Below are positions 1-7,024 of a stretch of DNA of 64,000 nucleotides, piece after piece. Position 1 is the stretch's first letter, and the number at the start of each line of letters is the position of its first letter. The stretch comes from Methylobacillus flagellatus_A (lineage in GTDB: Bacteria; Pseudomonadota; Gammaproteobacteria; Burkholderiales; Methylophilaceae): NCBI RefSeq assembly GCF_031344055.1, contig NZ_JADBEN010000003.1; one strand, written 5' to 3'. The position numbers and the translations under genes were made by a program. The notes beneath the pieces are model-generated. The model did not search any database. It was not told the DNA's origin and saw only the letters and a list, made by a program, of their open reading frames with translations.

Positions 1-19
1 TATAGCTGATTTATAAAAT

Positions 20-46
20 AAAAACGGCGCCATCGGCGCCGTTTTT
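20..46 (-). terminator. Intrinsic terminator of the first PEP-CTERM gene
   Basis: Perfect 12-bp arms (AAAAACGGCGCC and its complement) around a 3-nt loop, with a run of Ts on both strands. It lies 36 bp after the stop codon of the minus-strand PEP-CTERM gene that follows, so it most likely ends that transcript. The symmetric T and A runs could let it work in both directions. Confidence 0.85.
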
Positions 47-81
47 ATTTTTCTGATTTATTAAAAAATCTGATACAGGAA

Positions 82-576
82 TTACAGAGTCTTGCGACGG
101 CGAGCAACAGCACCCAGCGCAGCAAAACCGATCAGCAACATGGCAACGCTGCTTGGTTCTGGTACTGGAGTGATGGAGAAAGAGTAAGCACCGCCTGCAA
201 TACCACTCGTTGTACCAGCAATTTGAACATAGTAGTCACCAGCAGTCAGAGAGCTCAAGCTAAATTCTACCTCTTCTGCCGTAGGAACGAATACTGAATG
301 CAACTCTGCACCAGCACCATAAGTACCAGAAAATACAGAGAACGTCAGACTTGAGAAATCATAAAAACCTGATAGAACAATCTTACTAACAGAAAAATCA
401 GCAGCTGGACCTGTCAGAGAGAATGTATACACATCATCGAACGAAGTATTTGCCTCAAAGGTTTCGATATTGGCATAAGGAGCTGTGACAGGACCAATAT
501 TGGTAACAGCAGCATTTGCACTGGAAGCCGAAACTATGAGCGCTACGGAAGCCAGAAAAGCCTTGATGAAGTTCAT
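82..576 (-). CDS. PEP-CTERM sorting domain protein
   Basis: A 164-residue secreted protein. It begins with a Sec signal peptide (about residues 1-22, MNFIKAFLASVALI... ending SANA). It ends with a complete PEP-CTERM signal: VPEPSS, a hydrophobic helix, then ARRRK. Proteins of this kind are cut and handled by an exosortase during export, usually in exopolysaccharide-producing bacteria. The middle (residues 25-135) is a short all-beta-looking segment that I do not recognise. The ATG at 576 is preceded by AGGGGATTTACC, a leader shared with two other PEP-CTERM genes here. Its signal peptide and tail are nearly the same as those of the next gene while the middles differ, so the two are diverged tandem paralogues. 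Confidence 0.9.
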   Translation of the reverse strand: MNFIKAFLASVALIVSASSANAAVTNIGPVTAPYANIETFEANTSFDDVYTFSLTGPAADFSVSKIVLSGFYDFSSLTFSVFSGTYGAGAELHSVFVPTAEEVEFSLSSLTAGDYYVQIAGTTSGIAGGAYSFSITPVPEPSSVAMLLIGFAALGAVARRRKTL

Positions 577-632
577 GGTAAATCCCCTATAAATGTAAGA
601 GAGAAAACTTAATTGTTCTACAACGTGGACAA

Positions 633-680
633 ATTATAACAAGCCAGTTTTTTTTGTCTTGAGTCCGAATGGACTAATCC
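633..680 (-). promoter_or_regulatory. Lux-box-like inverted repeat and -10 box
   Basis: On the minus strand TAGTCC (671-676), spacer ATTC and GGACTC (661-666) form an inverted repeat with one mismatch. A perfect -10 hexamer TATAAT lies at 633-638. The repeat centre is 30 bp before the -10 box, so it would be near -42. There is no recognisable -35 hexamer (CAAGAC at the expected place), which suits a promoter depending on a LuxR-type activator. The binding protein is inferred. Confidence 0.55.
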
Positions 681-732
681 GAGAAATTTCTTGGAATAAG
701 CTTATACAAATTAAAGGATATAAAAAAATAAA

Positions 733-755
733 AACGGCACCATCAAGGTGCCGTT
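733..755 (-). terminator. Intrinsic terminator of the second PEP-CTERM gene
   Basis: Stem AACGGCACC / GGTGCCGTT with a 5-nt loop, followed on the minus strand by TTTTTATTTTTTT. It lies 23 bp after the stop codon of the minus-strand gene at 779-1276. Its stem resembles that of the terminator at 20-46, suggesting the whole transcription unit was duplicated. Confidence 0.85.
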
Positions 756-778
756 CTCAGCATTCATCGAATGATGAA

Positions 779-1276
779 TTACAGGCTCTTGCGACGGCGT
801 GCTACAGCGCCAAGAGCAGCAAAACCGACCAGCAACATAGCGACGCTGCTTGGCTCTGGCACAGCAGCAATAGAAACGCCTACGCCATATCGGCCAGCAT
901 TTTCATTAATCCCGGATGCAAAGCCAGTGATTTGCAATACATACGTGCCTGCAGCAAGCGATGGAACTGTGAAGTTGAGGCCGGAATCAATCACATTATT
1001 TTCAATATCGAGAAGAGAGACTGCCAAGTTGTCGATGAATTCGAACTGCTTCTTGCCGACGACGACGTTCAATACGCCAGCGCCGAAGTCAGCCACGACA
1101 TCTTCGCTGATTGTGAAAGTAATGGTGTCGGTGAAATTGCCCGCGGCAACGGTATATACCTGATAAGCGTCGGCGTCGTCTACGCTCAACACGCCCCAAT
1201 CGTACGATGCTGCATTTGCACTGGAAGCCATAGCTATGAGCGCTACGGAAGCCAGGAAAGTCTTGATGAACTTCAT
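779..1276 (-). CDS. PEP-CTERM sorting domain protein (paralogue)
   Basis: A 165-residue secreted protein with a Sec signal peptide (MKFIKTFLASVALI... ending SANA) and a PEP-CTERM tail (VPEPSS, hydrophobic helix, ARRRK). Signal peptide and tail are nearly the same as in the gene at 82-576; the middle (residues 24-135) is different and acidic, with no recognised domain. The frame is open further upstream to 1309, but I choose the ATG at 1276 because it has the shared AGGGGATTTTCC leader at the right spacing and gives a normal signal peptide. Likely exported and processed by an exosortase. Cargo function unknown. Confidence 0.9.
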   Translation of the reverse strand: MKFIKTFLASVALIAMASSANAASYDWGVLSVDDADAYQVYTVAAGNFTDTITFTISEDVVADFGAGVLNVVVGKKQFEFIDNLAVSLLDIENNVIDSGLNFTVPSLAAGTYVLQITGFASGINENAGRYGVGVSIAAVPEPSSVAMLLVGFAALGAVARRRKSL

Positions 1277-1338
1277 GGAAAATCCCCTAAAAATGGAAAT
1301 GAAAGACAACCGCTATTTATTACTTTGGAACTAGGTTT

Positions 1339-1408
1339 ATTATAAATGAGCCCATGCTAGCAAGCACTGGGTTTCAGTGCTTTTGGATTAGTCCGTTAGG
1401 ACTAATCC
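1339..1408 (-). promoter_or_regulatory. Perfect lux-box-like inverted repeat and distal -10 box
   Basis: A perfect 10-bp inverted repeat, GGATTAGTCC (1385-1394), spacer GTTA, then GGACTAATCC (1399-1408). A TATAAT -10 box lies on the minus strand at 1339-1344. The centre is 52 bp before the -10, about two helical turns further than at 633-680, so it would sit near -64. Between them is an 8-bp hairpin (AAGCACTG / CAGTGCTT). The repeat follows the stop codon of the 1422-2906 gene and precedes the 779-1276 gene. It has no T run and so is unlikely to be a simple terminator. Confidence 0.55.
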
Positions 1409-1421
1409 ATACTGATTATCA

Positions 1422-2906
1422 TTACAGCTTGAATTTTTCCCGGCGGCAGCGATAGCTGACAAAGCCCATCAAGATGAAGCCGGCCAGTAACATGGCATAT
1501 GTTGATGGCTCCGGAACGGCTGCTATCGCGAGGCGATAAAGCGATGTGGTCGCAGTTCCTTCATTTGCAATCGAAAGGTAGTATTGGCCATCATGGAAGT
1601 AACCCTTCATGCCTTCTGGCGCAACATCGCCATCGGTGACGATCATGTCGATATAGCTAACGTTGAGCGGATCGGTGATGTCGTATACCGCGACCGCAGA
1701 CTTGAGCGTACGCTCCAACCCTATAAACGCAATGATGCGACCATTGATTTCAAGCAGCTCAACGCCTTCAGGCTCGACACCTTTGTCATCGCTGCGGCCA
1801 TCATCGTAAATGCCCAGCTCGATTGCCTTGGCATCCAGTTGGTTGCCGCTATCGAACACCAGGTTGCCGTACTGGTCGCGAATGGAAAAGGAACGCGCAC
1901 CGAATGTGACGACATCATCGGACGTCGTATCTGGAATGGCAATATTCAGGCGGTTGGCATCACCATTTCCTCCCAGGCGTTGTTTGTCCGCCTCGTCTTC
2001 ACGGGTATCCCCCTCGTTGGCCAGCACGATGAAAGTCTGTCCATTGGCCTCGTAAGCTGCAATGCTGTCAGGCTGGTATAGGCCACGAGCATTGACTGGA
2101 CGCAGCTCGATACGCCCATCACGATCGGATGGATCGATATAGTTGCCCGGCGCACTGAAATCCTTAGCACCCAGACCAATGACCTGCTCGGCCTGATTGG
2201 TATTGAGGTTGATCACGCCCAAGCCATTGGCCTCCTGCAGTGAAACAAATGCCTTGGTACCATCGCGGCTCACCGCAATATACTCCGGCTCATAATCCAT
2301 GCCGGCAATGGATTGGGGACGCAAGTCACTGCCCGATACTGGCGCATTATTGAAATTGACGGTAGCCGTGACAGTGCGCGTGCCCATATCAATGATGCTG
2401 ACGCTGCCGACGGGGTCATAGCCTGCATAGTCGGTGGGAGTACCTTCGTTTGCAACTAGGAGCCGGTTGCCGTCCGGGCTGAATGTCAGCATATCGGGCA
2501 AAGCGCCGACTGCGATGGAGTTCACGCCGCCGCTCAATGCGCGCGTCGCGGTATCGAACAGCTTGACGACGCCAGGCTGGGTGCGGTCAGCCGTGCTTTC
2601 AATGGCGAAAGCGGCAATGCCGTTGTGAATCGCCACACTATTGATACTGCCGTACATGCTGGTGTTGATGTGCTGGATCAGGCTGCCCCTGCCCGCATCG
2701 AGCACATCCACGCCTGAGACGCCAGCAACCCACAGCGAGTTGGTCAGTGAGTCGAAAGCAACGATTTCGGAAGATTGACCAGCGACGCCGGTGCTTGCAT
2801 GGTCGTAGCTCCAGAGCTTTTCCAGCGCATTCAATGGACTGGCTGCGTTGACGGCAACTGGCAACAATGCCAGCGCAATGGCGGCAGATATCATGCTTTT
2901 TTTCAT
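1422..2906 (-). CDS. Choice-of-anchor I-type beta-propeller protein with PEP-CTERM anchor
   Basis: A 494-residue secreted protein. After a signal peptide (MKKSMISAAIALALLPVAVNA) comes a long beta-propeller-like body with repeated strands such as DMLTFSPDGNRLLVANEGTP and EYIAVSRDGTKAFVS. This is typical of the choice-of-anchor I family, whose anchor varies between species. Here the end is a PEP-CTERM signal (VPEPSTYAMLLAG, then RCRRE). Start chosen at 2906, with AGGGAA 9 nt upstream; the frame extends to 2936 without a better site. Members are sometimes compared with alkaline phosphatases, but I see no proof of catalysis. Likely a cell-surface or matrix protein. Confidence 0.88.
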   Translation of the reverse strand: MKKSMISAAIALALLPVAVNAASPLNALEKLWSYDHASTGVAGQSSEIVAFDSLTNSLWVAGVSGVDVLDAGRGSLIQHINTSMYGSINSVAIHNGIAAFAIESTADRTQPGVVKLFDTATRALSGGVNSIAVGALPDMLTFSPDGNRLLVANEGTPTDYAGYDPVGSVSIIDMGTRTVTATVNFNNAPVSGSDLRPQSIAGMDYEPEYIAVSRDGTKAFVSLQEANGLGVINLNTNQAEQVIGLGAKDFSAPGNYIDPSDRDGRIELRPVNARGLYQPDSIAAYEANGQTFIVLANEGDTREDEADKQRLGGNGDANRLNIAIPDTTSDDVVTFGARSFSIRDQYGNLVFDSGNQLDAKAIELGIYDDGRSDDKGVEPEGVELLEINGRIIAFIGLERTLKSAVAVYDITDPLNVSYIDMIVTDGDVAPEGMKGYFHDGQYYLSIANEGTATTSLYRLAIAAVPEPSTYAMLLAGFILMGFVSYRCRREKFKL

Positions 2907-3063
2907 TTTTGATTCCCTGTCATCGGCTTGAGTCACACGCTGCTAAGCAGCTCCCATTGCCAAGTATTCTAGGAGCGCAATATGACAATTCGATGTGCCG
3001 TCATAGGCCAATCGGACAATAAACAAAATAGTGCCGATATCAATACTGTCAAAAACACCGGAC

Positions 3064-3088
3064 AAAAAAATCCCGGCCTCAGGCCGGG
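3064..3088 (-). terminator. Intrinsic terminator of the Ton-like operon
   Basis: Stem CCCGGCC / GGCCGGG with a 3-nt loop, followed on the minus strand by ATTTTTTT. It lies about 30 bp after the stop codon of the last operon gene (3120-3788). Confidence 0.85.
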
Positions 3089-3119
3089 GCAATGCGCTTG
3101 GCTCAATCACCGGGCAAAA

Positions 3120-3788
3120 CTAGGGCGCGATATCGCCTGCGCCCAGCCGGGCTTCGTCTATCTTGTCCTTGTAGTCCTGCAGGATATTCTCCAGCTCGAC
3201 GCGCTTTAGCTGGGTAAAGGGTTCGTCGCGCATGACTTTCTGGTACAGGCTGGGCTTTTCATAAATTTTGATCAACTGCAGGCCGAAGTCATACAGCCTG
3301 TCGTTCTTCTCCCTGCTGGCATTCAACTGCTGCTGCTTTTTCACGATCACAGCCTGCATATTGCCGCGCTCGGCCTCTCCCTTGCTTATGGCATCCTGCG
3401 CATTGGCAAGCTGCTGCTGAACTTCCTCGAGCTTGGCCTGCAAGGCCTGGCTGCTCGCCTGGGTATTCGCCTTTTCCTTGCGCAACGCCTCGATCTCGGC
3501 ATTCAAGACGGCGTTGCGGCGGCTGACGCTGGCAACGCTGCTCTTCAACTCATTGCTCTTGGCCTGTTCAGCCTCCGCCTCCTGTTTGAGCTTGGCCTTT
3601 TCCTGCTCGAACTGGCTCTGCAATTGCTCTTTTTCGGCCTGCACCTGTTGCATCATCTGGCGCATGCGACGCTCTTGCTGCTTGGCCGCCTTGTCCTTGC
3701 TGTCCGCCGGCCATGCGGCGGTTGAAACACCCGCAAACATCCCTGCCATCAGCAACCATGCAACCAATATCTTCACTGACTTCATCAT
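3120..3788 (-). CDS. Periplasmic coiled-coil protein, last gene of the Ton-like operon
   Basis: 222 residues with a signal peptide (about residues 1-28) followed by a long charged alpha-helical coiled coil (about 30-155) rich in Gln, Glu, Lys and Ala, for example QEAEAEQAKSNELKSS. A short helical tail carries YEKPSLYQKVMRDEPF. I do not recognise a named family. Coiled-coil periplasmic proteins are often the last member of accessory ExbB/TonB operons. The start overlaps the porin stop (TGATG), so translation is probably coupled. A structural or scaffolding role between porin and Ton complex is inference only. Confidence 0.8.
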   Translation of the reverse strand: MMKSVKILVAWLLMAGMFAGVSTAAWPADSKDKAAKQQERRMRQMMQQVQAEKEQLQSQFEQEKAKLKQEAEAEQAKSNELKSSVASVSRRNAVLNAEIEALRKEKANTQASSQALQAKLEEVQQQLANAQDAISKGEAERGNMQAVIVKKQQQLNASREKNDRLYDFGLQLIKIYEKPSLYQKVMRDEPFTQLKRVELENILQDYKDKIDEARLGAGDIAP

Positions 3789-5428
3789 CAGAACCTGGTC
3801 GTGAGATCAAACTGGAACACATCGATTGCCAAGGGTAAGCCGCTGACTTCCTTGGTACTGAGCCAACGCGCTGTCAGCCAGGTGTTTTTATCAATGCCGT
3901 AATTGCCTCCGAGGATAAAGCCCTTGGCATTGGTGCCACCTAAATGGAAGTCAGAATCCGTAAAGGCGTCCATCACCGAATCGGCCTCAAGCTTCTTATA
4001 TGCGCCAAACACTTGCCAATCGTAGCGTTGCTGCATTTCAGGCATACCCACGATCAGCTTGAGCTGGTAAGCCTTGTTTTCCTTGTCGTACAAGATATTG
4101 GTACGGCGCAGGATTTCCTGCTGGTCGAAACCAATATTGACCGCATAGTCGCCTTGCAAGATGACATGCACAGGGTCAAAAGCAGCCAGATCAAGCTGGG
4201 CGGTCAGGTTCAACACCTGGAACTTGGATGCAAGCCCGCATCCGGTATTGGTATAGGCCAATCCGGTCGTCAGGATGCCACAGCTTCCCGTGGTACTGCC
4301 GGAGTGGTTGATATCAAAGGTATTGTTCCCCTTTTGCCGGTAAGGCATGACGGTGCCGTTGTACCGCGAATCAAAATTGTCCTGATCGTTCGCAATGCCT
4401 TGGACATTCTTGAAATCGTAGAAAGCCACACCAAGCTTGGCCGAAGACTTATTGGGGCTGGTCCACTCGATCCCGGCCTGAGCGCCGAGGATCCATTTGT
4501 CCTTGGCTTTGTTCATCGCGCCTTTTTGCACCTGGTCAATAGGGAATGCGCCTAGAGTGCCAAAACCGCTCAGGCTGTCGCTGAATTTCGGCAGGAATGT
4601 TGCCGCCGCACCGTCAAAGGCCAATGACCGGTCCCATACCATGTCAGTATAAAAGAACGGGTTGGCGAACCGCCCGGCACTCACTGTCATCCATTCATAT
4701 GGCTTGGCAGCGATAAATACACGATCCAGGCCCCAGTCCAGCTTTGCGGCACGAATATCGATAGATTGGTTGGGTGATAGCGGATTATCCATATGTCCGC
4801 TGGTCATGCGTATGCCCGCGGTCAGCCAGTCGCTGATCTTCGCGTTGATCCCAAACCTGGCGCGAATCCGGTATCTATCCTGATCCTGCGTGCTATTGGG
4901 CATCATGACTTGCCGGGAAGGGTCCGACCCCAACTCAGCCTCGGAGGCATTGCGCTCAGAGAAACGGATAGGCTCGTAACGCAAGCGCACATCGCCCTCA
5001 AACGAGATACGGTCCAGCCAGCCTGGCAATTTCAGCCGCTCTTCCTCCACATGGTAGTTGAGCTTAGCCATCACGTCTTTCTCGATATCGGCCCGTAACT
5101 GCTGCTTGACGAAATCAGGCACGTATTGGACGCGGACGACATTGCTGCCGCCTTGGGCACCCACTGATCCAGCAGCCGCTGGAACCGCGGATTCCGCCTC
5201 GGCACTTGATGCAGGCGCTTGCCTTGCTTCTTCGGCTTTCCTGATCAAGGCGTCGGCTTTATCCTTGGACAAAATGCCTTCCTGCACCAATGCCTCGATC
5301 AAGCCAACAGTGGTGCTGCGCAGCTGCTCCAGCGATTCGCGCTCGCCCGCCATGGCAGGCGATGCGAAAGCGCTCGCCATCAATAGCGCCACTATCGTAG
5401 GTTTCATCATCCCTGGTTTATTCATCAT
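3788..5428 (-). CDS. Putative porin (Porin_5-like outer-membrane beta-barrel)
   Basis: 546 residues with a signal peptide ending SPAMA. An N-terminal helical segment follows (ESLEQLRSTTVGLIEALVQEGILSKDKADALIRKAE), a feature of the putative-porin family. Then comes an amphipathic beta-barrel with many alternating aromatic strands, ending in TTRF, a C-terminal phenylalanine typical of outer-membrane barrels. There is no TonB-dependent-receptor plug or TonB box visible, although a TonB is made from the same operon. Start chosen at 5428 (GAGAACGG upstream) rather than 5446. It overlaps the next gene by one base. Substrate unknown. Confidence 0.82.
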   Translation of the reverse strand: MMNKPGMMKPTIVALLMASAFASPAMAGERESLEQLRSTTVGLIEALVQEGILSKDKADALIRKAEEARQAPASSAEAESAVPAAAGSVGAQGGSNVVRVQYVPDFVKQQLRADIEKDVMAKLNYHVEEERLKLPGWLDRISFEGDVRLRYEPIRFSERNASEAELGSDPSRQVMMPNSTQDQDRYRIRARFGINAKISDWLTAGIRMTSGHMDNPLSPNQSIDIRAAKLDWGLDRVFIAAKPYEWMTVSAGRFANPFFYTDMVWDRSLAFDGAAATFLPKFSDSLSGFGTLGAFPIDQVQKGAMNKAKDKWILGAQAGIEWTSPNKSSAKLGVAFYDFKNVQGIANDQDNFDSRYNGTVMPYRQKGNNTFDINHSGSTTGSCGILTTGLAYTNTGCGLASKFQVLNLTAQLDLAAFDPVHVILQGDYAVNIGFDQQEILRRTNILYDKENKAYQLKLIVGMPEMQQRYDWQVFGAYKKLEADSVMDAFTDSDFHLGGTNAKGFILGGNYGIDKNTWLTARWLSTKEVSGLPLAIDVFQFDLTTRF

Positions 5429-5496
5429 CCGTTCTCTTGTCTTCATCCTGGCCTATCAAGCCCATGCATCTACAAACCGACTCACCGTCAAGACTG

Positions 5497-6207
5497 TCAG
5501 CCGCCCATGCTCTTGGCGGTAATCCGCAATTTCACCGGCTGCGGCATATCTTCCGGCGGCGGTTCTGCAATGCGTTTTACCGAGCGCAACGCCTGCCGCA
5601 GCAATTCGTCCTTCTTCTGATCACCGCTGCCATTCACCAGCTCGATTTTTTCCACCTGCCCATCCTTGGCCAGCCATAGCTCGACCACGATCTTGTATTG
5701 CTCCTTCGCCAATTCCTTTTGCTCTGCAATCGCCGCTTCGATGCTGGCCTTGATCTTTCCCGTGTACCAAGCATAGGCCGCCAGGCTCTTGCTACCACCA
5801 ATCTTCACTCCCACGTCGCCGCCGCTATATTCGTTGGTGACCTTGCCGGCGCCGAATGCACTGGGCGTATCCCCCACATCACCCTCCATTTTGAGATTCT
5901 GCGGTTCGGGCGGCGCGTCCACGGGCTTGGGTTGCTCCACCTTGATTTCCTTGGGCTGCTCTTTCGGCTGCTCCTTGGGTGGTTCCTTTGGCGGCGGAGG
6001 TGGAGGCGGCGGCGTGTCCGGCAATATCTTGATAGTCGTTACCGGCGGCTTTTTCGGCCCGGGCTTGCTCGACAACAGGCTGTAAACGCCGTAGCCAATC
6101 AATGCCATTACGATCATCGCCACCAGCATCACTGCAATTCGCCTGGCCGGTGCTGTTGTTCCCTTCACTGCATTTGCTTCCACTGCCATTGCATTGCCGT
6201 CCTGCAT
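5497..6207 (-). CDS. TonB-family energy transducer
   Basis: 236 residues laid out as a TonB: a short cytoplasmic N terminus, one membrane helix (about 24-45, RRIAVMLVAMIVMALIGYG), and a Pro/Lys/Glu-rich periplasmic linker (eight prolines in a row, then KEPPKEQPKEQPKE). The C-terminal globular domain is about 145-236 (YTGKIKASIEAAI... VELWLAKDGQVEKIELVNGSG). TonB passes proton-motive force from ExbB/ExbD to outer-membrane partners. The ATG at 6207 overlaps the ExbD stop (TGATG); a GTG one codon earlier is possible. Its operon lacks a TonB-dependent receptor, so its outer-membrane partner is unclear. Confidence 0.9.
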   Translation of the reverse strand: MQDGNAMAVEANAVKGTTAPARRIAVMLVAMIVMALIGYGVYSLLSSKPGPKKPPVTTIKILPDTPPPPPPPPKEPPKEQPKEQPKEIKVEQPKPVDAPPEPQNLKMEGDVGDTPSAFGAGKVTNEYSGGDVGVKIGGSKSLAAYAWYTGKIKASIEAAIAEQKELAKEQYKIVVELWLAKDGQVEKIELVNGSGDQKKDELLRQALRSVKRIAEPPPEDMPQPVKLRITAKSMGG

Positions 6208-6611
6208 CACGCCCCTATCCTGGAGGTCACCAAGCCCACGTTCTCGATTTCCAGACGGGTCACGAGATCCACCACGGCAATGATTCCTGCATAGGGGGCT
6301 CGCGCATCGCCTTTGATCATCACGGAGAATTTCGGGTCGCGCGCCTTCGCAGCATTGAGCTGGCTTTCCAGTTCCGTCAGGCTAACCCCCATGCCGTTCA
6401 TGAGCATGGCGCCGCCTTCCTGTACCTGCACGATCTTGACCTCGTGTTGCTCCGTGCTCGGCTTGTTGGAAGGCTTGGGCAGGTTCATGGTCAAGCCCTG
6501 CACCGATGCCGTCGTCATGAGGATGAAGATCACCAGCAGCACATATGCGAGATCGAGCATCGGCGTGATATTGATCGAGTCGTACGGCTTGCTGTCGTCT
6601 TGAATCTGCAT
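6207..6611 (-). CDS. exbD: ExbD/TolR-family protein (second copy)
   Basis: 134 residues: one N-terminal membrane helix with the proton-carrying aspartate (Asp20 in ITPMLDLAYVLLVIFI) and a periplasmic domain ending in LEIENVGLVTSRIGA. ExbD pairs with ExbB to form the proton channel that drives TonB. The first 40 residues are almost the same as those of the ExbD just upstream, while the periplasmic domains differ. The two may therefore form a heteromeric stator or serve different partners. It overlaps the TonB start and lies 3 bp after the preceding gene. Confidence 0.93.
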   Translation of the reverse strand: MQIQDDSKPYDSINITPMLDLAYVLLVIFILMTTASVQGLTMNLPKPSNKPSTEQHEVKIVQVQEGGAMLMNGMGVSLTELESQLNAAKARDPKFSVMIKGDARAPYAGIIAVVDLVTRLEIENVGLVTSRIGA

Positions 6612-6614
6612 GGC

Positions 6615-7022
6615 TCAGCCCTCCGCTCTCTTGGTAACCAGTCCCACTTCGGTGATACCCAGCTTCTTGCATATTTCCAGCACGGCAGATACTTTCTCGT
6701 AATGCGCTGCGGCATCGCCCTTCAGCACGACCGGCAGCTCCGGGTTGTTGGCCTTGTACTCGCCCAATCGCTGTTCCAAGGTGGCAAGGTCGACTGGGTA
6801 GGCGTCAAGGTAGACATCGCCCTCGCTGGTGATCGTGATACCGCGGATATCCGGCTTGGCAAGGTTGCCTGTCGCGCTGGTCTGCGGAATCTCCACCTTG
6901 ACGCCTTGCACCGATGCCGTGGTCATGATGATGAAGATCACCAGCAGCACATAGGCGAGATCGAGCATCGGCGTGATGTTGATCTCGTCATACGGCTGGT
7001 TGTCTTCCTTGATATCCGCCAT
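6615..7022 (-). CDS. exbD: ExbD/TolR-family protein (first copy)
   Basis: 135 residues with a single membrane helix containing Asp21 (ITPMLDLAYVLLVIFI), the residue that takes part in proton transfer in ExbD/TolR, and a periplasmic domain of the usual length. It starts 2 bp after the ExbB-like gene ends, and a near-twin follows directly. Two ExbD genes after one ExbB is common in accessory Ton systems of Proteobacteria that are separate from the main iron-uptake TonB. Confidence 0.93.
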   Translation of the reverse strand: MADIKEDNQPYDEINITPMLDLAYVLLVIFIIMTTASVQGVKVEIPQTSATGNLAKPDIRGITITSEGDVYLDAYPVDLATLEQRLGEYKANNPELPVVLKGDAAAHYEKVSAVLEICKKLGITEVGLVTKRAEG

Positions 7023-7024
7023 GC

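Noticed and set aside
659..1345. A 228-codon plus-strand frame across the first PEP-CTERM genes
   Set aside because: It runs antisense through a PEP-CTERM gene, a terminator and a promoter, and has no domain.
1385..1408. Reading the perfect inverted repeat only as a terminator of the 1422-2906 gene
   Set aside because: No T run follows on the minus strand, and the same repeat occurs at 661, 22955 and 49985 upstream of genes rather than after them. A regulatory role fits better, though a mild terminator effect is possible.
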